NCBI GenBank assembly: GCA_002070105.1
Contig: MWCQ01000001.1
Coordinates: forward strand, 124,001-188,000
Direction: 5' to 3'
Length of the DNA: 64,000 nt
Origin: Firmicutes bacterium ADurb.Bin193
Lineage (GTDB): Bacteria > Bacillota > Clostridia > Monoglobales > Firm-18
The position numbers and the translations under genes were made by a program. Under the pieces are notes generated by a model. The model ran no database searches, was not told where the DNA came from, and was given only the letters and a program-made list of their open reading frames with translations. Below are positions 27,081 through 36,251 of the stretch, piece by piece. The stretch's first letter is position 1. Every line of letters starts with the position of its first letter.

Positions 27081-27650
27081 CTATTCGGCCGCCGCTCCGA
27101 TAAAAATCGTAGTAAGCGTACCATTCTCAAAGCTGAATATAATGCCCCCGTAAACCGAACCGGCTATTAAAACCGATTGATTTACGGAAGGATCATCATT
27201 ATTTATTTCATTCTTGTATGCCGCCGACACATCAGTCCGTGAGCTCCCGATACCGATACCCCTTTTTGTCTTAAAATCGCACGGGCTTTTTATGCTCATG
27301 CTATTTATAACTTGATTTTTCAAATCTCCGATCATGTCCAGTTGTATCCCTTTGCTTTTATAATTCCATGTCTGATGATTTTCCCCGTCCGCCCCCCAGA
27401 TTTCCATTTCCGATTTTTCTTCGGGCTCACCCAAAGCCTTAATTACATCATTGTCCGAAAGACCGATTTTTAAAGCACCAATGGACTCACTATTCATCAG
27501 CTCAAATCCTATTTCGGAATAATCCTTTGGTGCGGGTTTTCCGCTGTCCGTTATCTGATTTTGAGTTTTGTCCGCAAAGCTATTTTTCAATGCGTACCAT
27601 GTTAAACCGCATATAAACAGAACAGTAAATACAAGAATATATTTTTTCAC
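27081..27650 (-). CDS. hypothetical membrane-anchored or secreted protein
   Basis: The 189-residue protein has an N-terminal hydrophobic segment (residues 4-20) that is a signal anchor or signal peptide; the Cys at 14 is not in a clear lipobox. The rest is two similar modules, one with IGLSDNDVIKALGEPE and one with IGIGSSRTDVSAAYKNEI, resembling the SmpA/OmlA-like fold. Function is unknown. It starts at GTG after GGGGGTTG and has its own terminator. Confidence 0.6.
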   Translation of the reverse strand: MKKYILVFTVLFICGLTWYALKNSFADKTQNQITDSGKPAPKDYSEIGFELMNSESIGALKIGLSDNDVIKALGEPEEKSEMEIWGADGENHQTWNYKSKGIQLDMIGDLKNQVINSMSIKSPCDFKTKRGIGIGSSRTDVSAAYKNEINNDDPSVNQSVLIAGSVYGGIIFSFENGTLTTIFIGAAAE

Positions 27651-27817
27651 AGTACAACCCCCAATTATTTTAATTCTATTGCCTATCTTCTTTAGTTAAA
27701 AAACTATCCCTAATTCGATTTTACTCCTTAATCAACATTATGTCAATTACAGGGATAATATTTATGTATAATTGAAAAGCTATTTTTATATTGAGATTGT
27801 AAACAGGAGATGAAAAT

Positions 27818-29791
27818 ATGAAATTTACAAACCGTTTAATAAACGAAAAGTCGCCATATCTGCTCCAGCACGCGCACAACCCCGTGGATTGGTATCCGTG
27901 GGGCGAGGAGGCGTTTAACAAGGCGAAAGCCGAGGACAAGCCGATATTTATGTCCGTCGGTTACTCTACCTGTCACTGGTGCCATGTTATGGAGCGCGAA
28001 TCGTTTGTGGACGAGGATGTCGCAAAAATCCTCAACGACTCCTTCGTCTGTATTAAACTTGACCGGGAGGAGCGCCCCGACATCGACCACATATATATGG
28101 AGGTCTGTCAGGCGACCACGGGAAGCGGGGGCTGGCCCCTTACGATTTTTATGGACTCCGAAAAAAAGCCGTTTTTTGCGGGCACATATTACCCCAAGCA
28201 TACCCTTATTCCTCTTTTGTGGCGTATAACCGAGCTTTGGACACAGCAAAGGGAGGTTATTTCGCAGACAGCCGAAAATATCCGAACGGTTTTGGGTACG
28301 GAAATCATATCAAAGGGGAAGGCGGATTTTGATGTTCCCGAAAAGGCGTTTTTTCACCTGAAAAGAAGTTTTGACCCGACAAGAGGCGGTTTCGGCGGCG
28401 CGCCGAAGTTCCCCTCTCCTCATGTTCTGCTTTTTCTTATGCGCTATTCGGAGGAAACGGGCGACAAATACGGGCTTGAAATGGCGGTTAAAACGCTTGA
28501 GTCTATGTACCGCGGCGGGATATACGACCATATCGGTCACGGCTTTTGCCGCTACTCCACCGACGGAAAATGGCTCGTTCCGCATTTTGAAAAGATGCTT
28601 TATGACAATGCGCTTCTTGCCCTTGCCTATGCGCAGGCTTTCGGTGAAACAAACAATCCTTTGTTTTTCGATGTTGCCTGCAATACCCTCGGCTATATGA
28701 AGCGGGTTTTGGAAAATGAGGGGGGCGGCTTTCGCTGTGCGGAGGATGCCGACTCGGAAGGGGTTGAGGGGCTGTTTTATGTCTGGCAGAAAAGCGAAGT
28801 CGATAAAATTTTGGGGGCTGATTCAAAGGAATTCTGCAATCTTTATAATATCACGGACGAGGGGAACTTTGAGGGGCATAATATACTAAACCTTATAGGG
28901 AAAGATGTCCCCGCCGACAAAAAGCAGTGGGCAAACGAATGTCTTAAAAAGCTTTTTGTCGAGAGAGAAAAAAGGGTTCATCCCTTTTTGGACGACAAAA
29001 TACTTGTTTCGTGGAACGGGCTTGCGATTGCCGCCTTTGCGTATGCGGGTAAGGTTTTCAAAAAGAGCGAGTACACCGAAACGGCGGCAAGAGCGTCCGA
29101 ATTTATCGAAAAAAATCTTTCCGACGGTCGGGGCGGGCTTCTTTCAAGGTACCGCGACGGCGAGGCGAAATACGCCGCCCATGCGGAGGATTACGCCTTT
29201 TACACCTGGGGGCTTATAGAGCTTTATCAGGCAACCCACCAAAGTTTTTATCTAAAGCGGGCGATAGAGCTTACGGATATTTTTATGCGTGATTTTTGGG
29301 ACGATGAAAACGGAGGCTTTCGCTTTGCGGCAAAGCAAAGCGCGGAGCTTATTATAAATCCCAAGCCGCTGTATGACGGGGCGATGCCCTCGGCAAACTC
29401 TGTTTCCGCGCTTAGCATGCTTCGGCTTTATTCGTTTACGGGGGACAGAAGGTTTGAAGATGTTGCCGATAAAATATTTAATGCCTTTTCGGGAGAGCTT
29501 TCGCAAAGCCCGCCCTCCTACTGCTTTATGATGTATGCAATGCTGTATAAAAAGGCGGACATTGCAAGGGTCGTGATAAAAGCCGATACTCAAAGCAATG
29601 TGAAAAGGCTTGTTGAGGTTATACCTCCGAAAGCCGAGGTTGCCGTTTATGTGGGTGATGAGCTTTCGGAATATTCGGGCAATTATGCGCTTTCACAAGG
29701 CGTTGCCTCGGCGTATGTGTGCAGAGGCGGGGTCTGCCTTCCGCCCGTAACGGACGAGCAAAGCCTTAAAGCTATTTTTGCGAATGCCTGA
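27818..29791 (+). CDS. thioredoxin-domain protein YyaL (DUF255)
   Basis: This 657-residue protein matches the YyaL/spermatogenesis-associated protein 20 family. The N-terminal thioredoxin-like domain begins [21 protein letters not shown] and carries the redox-like motif CHWC (52-55); an (alpha/alpha)6 glycosidase-like domain with [22 protein letters not shown] and [11 protein letters not shown] follows. No substrate is known. AGGAGATG precedes the ATG. Confidence 0.9.
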   Translation: MKFTNRLINEKSPYLLQHAHNPVDWYPWGEEAFNKAKAEDKPIFMSVGYSTCHWCHVMERESFVDEDVAKILNDSFVCIKLDREERPDIDHIYMEVCQATTGSGGWPLTIFMDSEKKPFFAGTYYPKHTLIPLLWRITELWTQQREVISQTAENIRTVLGTEIISKGKADFDVPEKAFFHLKRSFDPTRGGFGGAPKFPSPHVLLFLMRYSEETGDKYGLEMAVKTLESMYRGGIYDHIGHGFCRYSTDGKWLVPHFEKMLYDNALLALAYAQAFGETNNPLFFDVACNTLGYMKRVLENEGGGFRCAEDADSEGVEGLFYVWQKSEVDKILGADSKEFCNLYNITDEGNFEGHNILNLIGKDVPADKKQWANECLKKLFVEREKRVHPFLDDKILVSWNGLAIAAFAYAGKVFKKSEYTETAARASEFIEKNLSDGRGGLLSRYRDGEAKYAAHAEDYAFYTWGLIELYQATHQSFYLKRAIELTDIFMRDFWDDENGGFRFAAKQSAELIINPKPLYDGAMPSANSVSALSMLRLYSFTGDRRFEDVADKIFNAFSGELSQSPPSYCFMMYAMLYKKADIARVVIKADTQSNVKRLVEVIPPKAEVAVYVGDELSEYSGNYALSQGVASAYVCRGGVCLPPVTDEQSLKAIFANA

Positions 29792-29886
29792 TTTTTTAAG
29801 AGGAAATTTTTTACCGATTAAAAGAAATGGCTTTGTATAATAATAAATATGAATAAGTACAAATTTAACAATAAGGAGAATGTGTA

Positions 29887-30126
29887 ATGAAAAACAAGCC
29901 TGACGACAGAAGTGACAATGTTGAAAAAATACAGAGAAACATTAATTGGACAATACACAATATGGAACTTGCCGACGAAATGATTGAAAAAGGCTCGAAC
30001 GAAAAAATGAAAAAGGAGCTGGAAAAGAAAAACGAAAGACGGCGGGCGGCATTGGAGTCCATGCGCAACGAAATAGCCGACGAGGCAAGAGCAAGGGAGC
30101 AAAACTTCAATAAAAATTTTGAATAA
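29887..30126 (+). CDS. tlp: Tlp family small acid-soluble spore protein
   Basis: The 79-residue protein has the Tlp signature: PDDRSDNVEKIQ at residues 5-16, a helical middle, KKNERRRAALESMRNEIADEA and a basic tail. Tlp is made in the forespore and packed in the mature spore. AAGGAG precedes the ATG. It is direct evidence for sporulation and would be expected under sigma-G control, although I did not identify a promoter. Confidence 0.88.
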   Translation: MKNKPDDRSDNVEKIQRNINWTIHNMELADEMIEKGSNEKMKKELEKKNERRRAALESMRNEIADEARAREQNFNKNFE

Positions 30127-30152
30127 AAATTTAATATCCGATTTTTGCATAA

Positions 30153-30193
30153 ATTTTAGCCGGTTCCTATAAAGGAACCGGCTAAAATTTTAC
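30153..30193 (+). terminator. terminator after tlp
   Basis: A 16-bp perfect stem (ATTTTAGCCGGTTCCT and its complement) with a four-base loop and a T run follows the gene. The 270 bp after it hold no gene apart from the tRNA promoter. Confidence 0.9.
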
Positions 30194-30416
30194 TTTTTTA
30201 AGGGAATTTTCGCATCAAGCGTACAATTTTTCGCCACGGCGGAAATAGATTTCGCCATAGCTTACGCATTATTCTTTTAGGGTTAGGGGGGAGGGGGTGT
30301 GGTCATAAAACTGTATACTCATTTAGATTCGCTCCGCTGTTTTTGCCGTCGCCCGAATATCGCCAATCCGCATTGACGGACGGCAAAATTTCATAGCGAT
30401 AAATGCGAAAAAAGGG

Positions 30417-30445
30417 TTGACAAATCCGTCCGTTGCTGTTATACT
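30417..30445 (+). promoter_or_regulatory. promoter of tRNA-Leu(GAG)
   Basis: TTGACA (30417-30422), 17 bp, TATACT (30440-30445), ending 15 bp before the tRNA. Confidence 0.85.
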
Positions 30446-30460
30446 ATGTTTTGCGTATTG

Positions 30461-30544
30461 GCGAGCATGCTGGAACTGGCAGACAGGCACGTTTGAGGGG
30501 CGTGTGCTTATGGCGTGTGGGTTCAAGTCCCACTGCTCGCACCA
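30461..30544 (+). tRNA. tRNA-Leu, anticodon GAG
   Basis: GCGAGCA pairs with TGCTCGC in the acceptor stem and CCA is encoded. The anticodon arm reads CACGTTTGAGGGGCGTG with GAG, the long variable arm is class II, and the T arm is GGGTTCAAGTCCC. Confidence 0.95.
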
Positions 30545-30592
30545 AAACGAAAAGCCTGCCGACATAGCGGCAGGCTTTTCGATTTGGTATTT
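30543..30592 (+). terminator. terminator of tRNA-Leu(GAG)
   Basis: GAAAAGCCTGCCG/CGGCAGGCTTTTC perfect stem, extendable into the tRNA's ACCAAA, followed by T-rich sequence. Confidence 0.9.
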
Positions 30593-30749
30593 TTCTTTTT
30601 TCTTTCTTCTTTCTTCTTTACACACACTTTTTAGGCAAAAGCGGAAACGACCCGCATAAAAAAATCAACAGGTCTTAAAATATGACCTGCCTTAGCTTTT
30701 AGTGTTCCCAAGACAAAAGATGCTTTTGGCTGTGCAACAAGATCTTTAT

Positions 30750-31241
30750 TTATGTATTTATTTCCGCATCGATCATATCTTCAAACGCCTTTTCAATCTC
30801 TTCCTGAAGCGCGACCTGCGCAAGGACAAGCTCGCTTATTACGATTTGCTTTGCGTTGTTTAACATCTTGCGCTCGCTTGTTGAAAGCCCGCGGCAGCGG
30901 TCCCTGAGCATAAGTGACTTGACAACATCCAAAACCTCAAGTATATCGCCCGAACGAATTTTTATCATATTCTCACGGTAACGCTTGTTCCAGTTTTCGT
31001 TGACATCAGTCCTAAGGCATTTGAATTTTGCTAAAATTTCGCAGGCCGTACTGTTGTCGATAATTGTTCTGATTCCGATTTCCTTTGTGTTGTTTATGGG
31101 AATCATAACCTTCATATCACCTATGGGCATTCTCATGATATAATACGACTGTTTCTTTTTAAGAAACTTCTTTTCTTCAATTGCTTCGATTATCCCCGCA
31201 CCGTGCATGGGATAAACAATTTTATCGCCGATATTATACAT
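30750..31241 (-). CDS. CarD-family transcription regulator
   Basis: The 163-residue protein has the CarD/TRCF RNA-polymerase-interacting domain at its N-terminus (MYNIGDKIVYPMHGAGIIEAIEEK) and a helical DNA-binding C-terminal half with RYRENMIKIRSGD and LSTSERKMLNNAKQI. CarD proteins bind the RNA polymerase beta subunit and stabilise open complexes. The ATG at 31241 is set by GGGAGGTAAGG; an upstream ATG adds ten non-conserved residues. Confidence 0.9.
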   Translation of the reverse strand: MYNIGDKIVYPMHGAGIIEAIEEKKFLKKKQSYYIMRMPIGDMKVMIPINNTKEIGIRTIIDNSTACEILAKFKCLRTDVNENWNKRYRENMIKIRSGDILEVLDVVKSLMLRDRCRGLSTSERKMLNNAKQIVISELVLAQVALQEEIEKAFEDMIDAEINT

Positions 31242-31277
31242 GAGAACCTTACCTCCCAAAGTGTACTTCATATTACA

Positions 31278-31306
31278 ATTATACTACATTTTTTCTCAGT
31301 TGTCAA
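31278..31306 (-). promoter_or_regulatory. consensus sigma-A promoter of the carD-like gene
   Basis: On the minus strand TTGACA (31306-31301), exactly 17 bp, then TATAAT (31283-31278): a perfect match to consensus. Confidence 0.9.
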
Positions 31307-31364
31307 AAAATATTTATTATGGTAAGTGAAGTTTATAAGAGCGGCAGCATAAAGACGAAATATT

Positions 31365-32750
31365 TCAGGTTTCTTTTGACTTTGCGCTGTTTTCCACAGC
31401 CTCTATTGCCTCCTGAATATTCGAAACCTTATGTATCACAGTCCCGCCCGACGGCGGAATGTGCTTTTCATTGCCCGCCGGAATAATTATACAGTCAAAG
31501 CCGAGTTTTATCCCCTCCGCAATACGCTTGTCGATGGAGTTTACCGCCCTGACCTCGCCCGTTAGCCCAACCTCACCCACGGCAAGCGTTCCGCTCGGAA
31601 TTTTTATGCCCTTAAAGCTTGAGGCGATTGCGAGCGCAACCCCCAAATCCGCCGCAGGCTCGTCAACCCTGATACCTCCCACCACATTCACATACGCGTC
31701 CTGCGTTGAAAGATTAAGCCCCACACGCTTTTCCAAAACGGCAATAAGAAGGTTTATTCTGTTGTAGTCGATACCCGCCGACATACGCCTCGGCGCGGGA
31801 AAATTCGACCGTGAAACAAGCGCCTGAACCTCCGCAAGAACCGGACGGGTACCTTCAAGCGTGCATATAACGCAGGAACCGCTTACATCCTCGGGCCGCC
31901 CCGACAAAAGCATCATAGAGGGGTTTGTAATTTCCGAAAGGCCCTTGTCGCACATCTCAAAAACGCCTATCTCGTTGGTAGAGCCGAAGCGGTTTTTCAC
32001 CGCGCGGAGTATCCTGTAAAACTGGTGCCTCTCGCCCTCGAAATACAAAACACAGTCAACCATGTGCTCTAAAACCTTCGGACCCGCTATCGCGCCGTCT
32101 TTGGTCACATGCCCTACAATAAAAACCGATATTCCGCTTTCCTTGGCTATACGCATAAGCGCCGCGGTAACCTCTCTTACCTGGCTTACGCTCCCCGCGG
32201 CGGAGGTAAGCTCACCGCTGTATACCGTCTGGACGGAATCTATTATCACAATTTTGGGAGAAGTCTCGGAAATCGCGTCGCAAATCCTCTCCAAATCCGT
32301 TTCGGAAAGCAATAGAAGCGACGGGTTTTTAACGCCGAGCCTGTCCGCCCTCATTTTAATCTGGCTTTGCGACTCCTCGGCGGAGACATAGAGGATATTT
32401 TCCTTCGTCCCGACCGTTTCGCACATCTGGAGAAGCAGGGTTGACTTACCTATCCCCGGATCGCCCCCCACAAGTACAAGCGAGCCCTTTACGATCCCGC
32501 CGCCCAAAACCCTGTCAAGCTCGGATATTCCCGTATAAAAGCGCTCCTCCCGCTCCGCCTCTATGTCGGCAAGCCTTTTTGAGCGTGCGGCTTCCGTTTT
32601 CATATAGTCCTTTCGGGCGGATTTTGAGCCTTCGGGCGAAATCTTTTCTTCGACCATTGTATTCCACATTCCGCAGGCGGGGCATTTCCCCACCCATTTT
32701 TGAGATTCGTATCCGCAGTCGTTACAGAAAAAAACCGTCTTATTCTTCAT
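31365..32750 (-). CDS. radA: DNA repair protein RadA/Sms
   Basis: RadA is a RecA-like helicase that helps branch migration in recombination. The protein has an N-terminal C4 zinc finger (CNDC...CPAC), a Walker A GGDPGIGKST near residue 90, the diagnostic KNRFGS motif, and a C-terminal Lon-protease-like domain. A TTG one codon upstream (32753) is an alternative start. The 461-residue length is normal. Confidence 0.96.
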   Translation of the reverse strand: MKNKTVFFCNDCGYESQKWVGKCPACGMWNTMVEEKISPEGSKSARKDYMKTEAARSKRLADIEAEREERFYTGISELDRVLGGGIVKGSLVLVGGDPGIGKSTLLLQMCETVGTKENILYVSAEESQSQIKMRADRLGVKNPSLLLLSETDLERICDAISETSPKIVIIDSVQTVYSGELTSAAGSVSQVREVTAALMRIAKESGISVFIVGHVTKDGAIAGPKVLEHMVDCVLYFEGERHQFYRILRAVKNRFGSTNEIGVFEMCDKGLSEITNPSMMLLSGRPEDVSGSCVICTLEGTRPVLAEVQALVSRSNFPAPRRMSAGIDYNRINLLIAVLEKRVGLNLSTQDAYVNVVGGIRVDEPAADLGVALAIASSFKGIKIPSGTLAVGEVGLTGEVRAVNSIDKRIAEGIKLGFDCIIIPAGNEKHIPPSGGTVIHKVSNIQEAIEAVENSAKSKET

Positions 32751-32961
32751 CAAACACCGCTTACCTTTCTTACCGGCAAAATAATATTTTGTTGCCGACT
32801 ATAACTATAATACATTAAAAACCGGGGTTTGTCCAGTTCTTTACTTTTATCCGTCTTTATGATAATATTTTTTGTGGCAACGCATATTGCGGTTTTGCTG
32901 GTAAGAGTCTTGACTCATGCAAAAAAACCGATACTATTTTGTTCAAAGGAAGGTGAGCCCT

Positions 32962-33627
32962 TTGGTGCATTTGGGGAACGAATGGGATAAAATTTTGGAG
33001 GGCGAATTCAAAAAGGATTATTATAAAACTTTGCGTGAATTCTTAAAAAAGGAATACTCGACATACACCGTATATCCTAATATGCACAATATTTTTAACG
33101 CCTTAAAGCATACATCTTACAGCGATGTTAAGGCCGTTATACTGGGGCAGGACCCTTATCACAATCCTAATTAGGCGCACGGTATGGCGTTTTCCGTAAT
33201 GGAGGGTACGCCTCCTCCGCCGTCTCTTGTCAATATATTCAAAGAGCTTCAAAGCGACCTCGGAATTGACTTTCCCAAAACGGGGAATCTTGTACCGTGG
33301 GCAAATCGGGGTGTGCTTCTTTTAAACACGGTTTTAACCGTCAGAAAAAACCAGCCCATGTCGCACAATAAAAAAGGGTGGGAAATCTTTACCGACAGCG
33401 TTATATCACACCTTAACGAGCGTGAACAACCCATCGTCTTTCTGTTGTGGGGAAGACCCGCCCAAAGTAAAATTCCGCTTATAACAAATAAAAACCACTG
33501 CATACTGACCGCACCGCACCCAAGCCCCCTCTCCGCATCGGGCGGGTTTTTCGGATGCCGCCACTTTTCAAAAACAAATGAATTCCTTGTTTCGCACGGC
33601 ATTTCCCCGATTGATTGGAAATTATAG
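32962..33627 (+). pseudogene. ung: uracil-DNA glycosylase interrupted by an amber codon
   Basis: Family 1 uracil-DNA glycosylase: VILGQDPYHNPN, then a TAG at 33172-33174, then AHGMAFSV...PPSLVNIF and the His-loop APHPSPLSA, all in one frame. The TAG stands where relatives have Gln in GQDPYHGPGQAH, a single C-to-T change from CAG. The rest, including the catalytic Asp and His, is intact and uninterrupted. Start is TTG 32962 or GTG 32965 after AAAGGAAGGTGAG. Either a fresh nonsense mutation or a sequencing/assembly error; recR and noc end in TAG, so recoding is unlikely. Confidence 0.88.
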
Positions 33628-33712
33628 AATTTTATAGAGAAGATATGTATAATACTCCAAAACAAGGCAATAATAAAAATGCACTTGAATAATGTTCGAA
33701 AGAGGTGGAAAA

Positions 33713-33859
33713 ATGGCAAAGGCGGGTATGAGAAGGCCTGACCCAAGGGCGCCTCACGGAACGGAAAGCAACAAAAAAACCAAGATACCCAAAAACGATG
33801 CACCCCCCGTTCCGGAAATTCAGGGCAAGTTCAAAAAGGGACATGAGAAATCAACATAG
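33713..33859 (+). CDS. small basic protein (48 aa), possible minor spore protein
   Basis: A 48-residue hydrophilic protein starting MAKAGMRRPDPRAPHGT and ending GKFKKGHEKST, with a Pro-rich middle. Composition recalls minor small acid-soluble spore proteins such as SspP, but the similarity is by eye only. GAGGTGG precedes the ATG. It lies 15 bp upstream of a second small basic gene; both end at the same terminator. Confidence 0.6.
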   Translation: MAKAGMRRPDPRAPHGTESNKKTKIPKNDAPPVPEIQGKFKKGHEKST

Positions 33860-33874
33860 TAAAGGAGTGTTTTT

Positions 33875-34012
33875 ATGGCAAAGGACAGTCAAATCGACAA
33901 CAAACAGGACCGCAAGAAAAAGAGCAAGGGAAACAACAACACAATGGCAACAGAGAACCGTCAGAACAATCCGAACGCAAAAAAACAGTCAATCCAAAAC
34001 AACGATGTTTAA
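33875..34012 (+). CDS. small Asn/Lys/Gln-rich protein (45 aa)
   Basis: A 45-residue protein starting MAKDSQIDNKQDRKKKSKG and ending SIQNNDV, with no hydrophobic core. AAAGGAG precedes the ATG. It shares the MAK start and very hydrophilic makeup with its upstream neighbour, and the NAKK motif with the 38-residue protein at 11584. I recognise no family; a spore-core or disordered role is a guess. Confidence 0.6.
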   Translation: MAKDSQIDNKQDRKKKSKGNNNTMATENRQNNPNAKKQSIQNNDV

Positions 34013-34017
34013 TGCTT

Positions 34018-34058
34018 AAAATAAGCATCCGCCCCCAAAAAGGCGGATGCTTATTTTT
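34018..34058. terminator. bidirectional terminator
   Basis: A 16-bp stem (AAAATAAGCATCCGCC and complement) with T runs lies after the small genes and before the convergent thioesterase gene. Confidence 0.9.
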
Positions 34059-34138
34059 ATTATTCACTATGTAAAGGTATTACGCTTTACATGTCGATGT
34101 GTAGCATTATATAAGGATTTTACGGCATAAGCAATCGT

Positions 34139-34600
34139 TTATTTTGAATTGTTTTTGCCCTCTTTTTTCAGCCGTTCCTTTTCAAATTCGGCTTTTTCTT
34201 CCTCTGTTTCGGGAATAAGTCGCGGCACAGCGCAGGGGCGTCCCTCGTCGTCGAGCGCAACCAACACAATTCTCGCCTCATTTGTCAGTATTTCACTGTT
34301 GCTTTTCATATTTTCGGCGTATACGCGCACTTTAACGCTCATTGAGGTTTTCCCCACATAAACCATTTTTGCCTTAATAATAAGCATTTCGCCCATTCTG
34401 ACGGGGTGTTTGAAGGAAATATTATCTATGTAAACAGTCGCAACAACCTTGTTTGAATGTCTTGAAGCAACGAGTGCGCCGGCAATGTCAATCCAGTACA
34501 TAAGTTTTCCGCCCATAAGGTTGCCGAGAACATTGGTGTCATTGGGAAGCACAAGCTCGCTCATTACGACCTCAGTTTCCCTCGGAGTTTTCCCTTCCAT
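34139..34600 (-). CDS. acyl-CoA thioesterase (hotdog fold, YkhA-like)
   Basis: The 153-residue protein has one hotdog domain with LPNDTNVLGNLMGGKLMYWID, where the Asn/Asp and Gly-Gly form the active site, then HPVRMGEMLIIKAKMVYVGKTSM. It ends in a charged tail. Family members hydrolyse acyl-CoA thioesters; chain-length preference is unknown. GAGGTGG precedes the ATG. Confidence 0.9.
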   Translation of the reverse strand: MEGKTPRETEVVMSELVLPNDTNVLGNLMGGKLMYWIDIAGALVASRHSNKVVATVYIDNISFKHPVRMGEMLIIKAKMVYVGKTSMSVKVRVYAENMKSNSEILTNEARIVLVALDDEGRPCAVPRLIPETEEEKAEFEKERLKKEGKNNSK

Positions 34601-34623
34601 TCAAACCACCTCATCTTTTCGGA

Positions 34624-36231
34624 TTATTTTATCGGCTCGACATTGGTAGTCTTTCCGTTAATTTTAATATTCCTCATGGCCGATACGATTTCGTCCCTCA
34701 TGTGGGCGGGAATATCAGCAATGGTAAAGTAGTCAAAAATTTCTATTTTTCCGATTTCGCCGCCCGGGATACCGCTTGCACCTGCAATTGCACCGACAAT
34801 ATGCTTTGCGGCTATCTTACTCGTTTTCCCGATAGAAAGCTTTATTCTTGCCATACCCTTCCCCGCCTTTGGCATACGGGAATACTCGTCGGGCATATAA
34901 ACGGGCGACAATGCCTCGTTTTCGTTATCCCCACCCGAAATTATTCTTATAAGGACGGCGGCAACCTCAGACGAGGTATAGCCATCGATTAAAAGCTTGT
35001 CTACAACTTCAAGCTCCGCCTTCAAATTGTCCGTTTTCAGAATATTTAAAACCTTAATCTTTAGGTCGTCCGACTTTTTTGCGGAGATTTCCGCAAGGCT
35101 CGGAACCGCCCTATGAATAATCGTACTTTTTGTGTACTTTTGTATCTCTTTTAAAAGGGCGTACTGGCGGCCTCCCGTAACAAACATATGCGCTTTTCCT
35201 TCTTTTCCCGCGCGGCCCGTTCTTCCGATACGGTGGACATAGTACTCCATGTCAAGCGGTATATCATAGTTAAAAACGCACTCAACATCATCAACATCAA
35301 TGCCGCGTGCGGCAACATCCGTAGCAACAAGAATTTCAAGGCTTCCGCTTTTGAACTGTGCCATAACGGAGTTTCTTGACGCCTGCTTCATATCGCCGTG
35401 AAGTCCCTCGGCTGAAAGTCCCCTTGCATTAAGCTGAGCAACAAGCTCGTCAACCTGGCGTTTTGTGTTGCAAAAAACCATCGAACGCTTTGTATTGTTA
35501 ACCTCGATAAGCCTGCAAAGAACCTCGGTCTTTTTGCCCCTCGGAACCTCGTAATAATACTGCTCAACAGAGGATACCGTAAGCTGTTTCTGCTTTGTTT
35601 TCACAAGCTGAGGCTCTGTCTGATACTTGTGGGTAATAGCAAGGATTTCCTCAGACATTGTGGCAGAAAACAGGGCGGTCTGCCTTTTCTCCGGAACAAA
35701 GGAAAGTATCTTTTCGATGTCCTCCCTGAAACCCATGTTAAGCATTTCGTCCGCCTCATCCAGCACAACCATTTTTATATGATTCAGCCTTAAGGTATGT
35801 CTTTCGATATGGTCAATAATACGACCCGGTGTTCCTATAACTATATGTGCGCCTGATTTAAGCTCTCTTATCTGGCGGTCTATCGGCTGTCCCCCATAAA
35901 CGGGAATCGTCCTGATTCCGTGCATATATTTCGCAAATTTTCTTATTTCGCCGCAGGATTGAACGGCAAGCTCCCTCGTCGGGCATAAAACAAGAATCTG
36001 CGTTGCCCTGTGGGACGGATTGACAGCCATAAGCGCGGGAATACCGAACGCCGCCGTTTTGCCCGACCCTGTTTGTGAGTGCCCGATTACATCGGCGCCC
36101 CGAATCAATATGGGTATAGTCTTTTCCTGTATTGCAGTCGGGCTTTCATAGCCTATTTCCTTTACCGCTTTTTGTATTTCGTATTTTATACCAAGCTCTT
36201 CAAAACTATTAATATCCGTTATTCTCCTCAA
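34624..36231 (-). CDS. DEAD-box RNA helicase (DbpA/CshA-like)
   Basis: The protein has the Q motif (GYESPTAIQ), Walker A QTGSGKT, DEAD, SAT, ARGIDV and HRIGRTGR motifs, and a C-terminal DbpA-type RNA-binding domain (about 460-530). It likely unwinds rRNA during ribosome assembly or cold growth. Start is uncertain: the TTG at 36231 lies on top of the only ribosome-binding site, GAGGAGA, so a non-canonical ATT at 36213 (or the ATA at 36222) is better placed. No ATG precedes the Q motif. Confidence 0.93.
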   Translation of the reverse strand: MRRITDINSFEELGIKYEIQKAVKEIGYESPTAIQEKTIPILIRGADVIGHSQTGSGKTAAFGIPALMAVNPSHRATQILVLCPTRELAVQSCGEIRKFAKYMHGIRTIPVYGGQPIDRQIRELKSGAHIVIGTPGRIIDHIERHTLRLNHIKMVVLDEADEMLNMGFREDIEKILSFVPEKRQTALFSATMSEEILAITHKYQTEPQLVKTKQKQLTVSSVEQYYYEVPRGKKTEVLCRLIEVNNTKRSMVFCNTKRQVDELVAQLNARGLSAEGLHGDMKQASRNSVMAQFKSGSLEILVATDVAARGIDVDDVECVFNYDIPLDMEYYVHRIGRTGRAGKEGKAHMFVTGGRQYALLKEIQKYTKSTIIHRAVPSLAEISAKKSDDLKIKVLNILKTDNLKAELEVVDKLLIDGYTSSEVAAVLIRIISGGDNENEALSPVYMPDEYSRMPKAGKGMARIKLSIGKTSKIAAKHIVGAIAGASGIPGGEIGKIEIFDYFTIADIPAHMRDEIVSAMRNIKINGKTTNVEPIK

Positions 36232-36251
36232 AAAATATATTTAGGTGTTTC

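Noticed and set aside
33172-33174. TAG read as Gln (code change) in ung
   Set aside because: recR, noc and a small gene end naturally at TAG, and no other internal TAG is seen in conserved genes.
33249-33803. 184-codon minus-strand frame
   Set aside because: It is antisense to the intact 3' part of ung and the small gene at 33713, with no recognisable motif.
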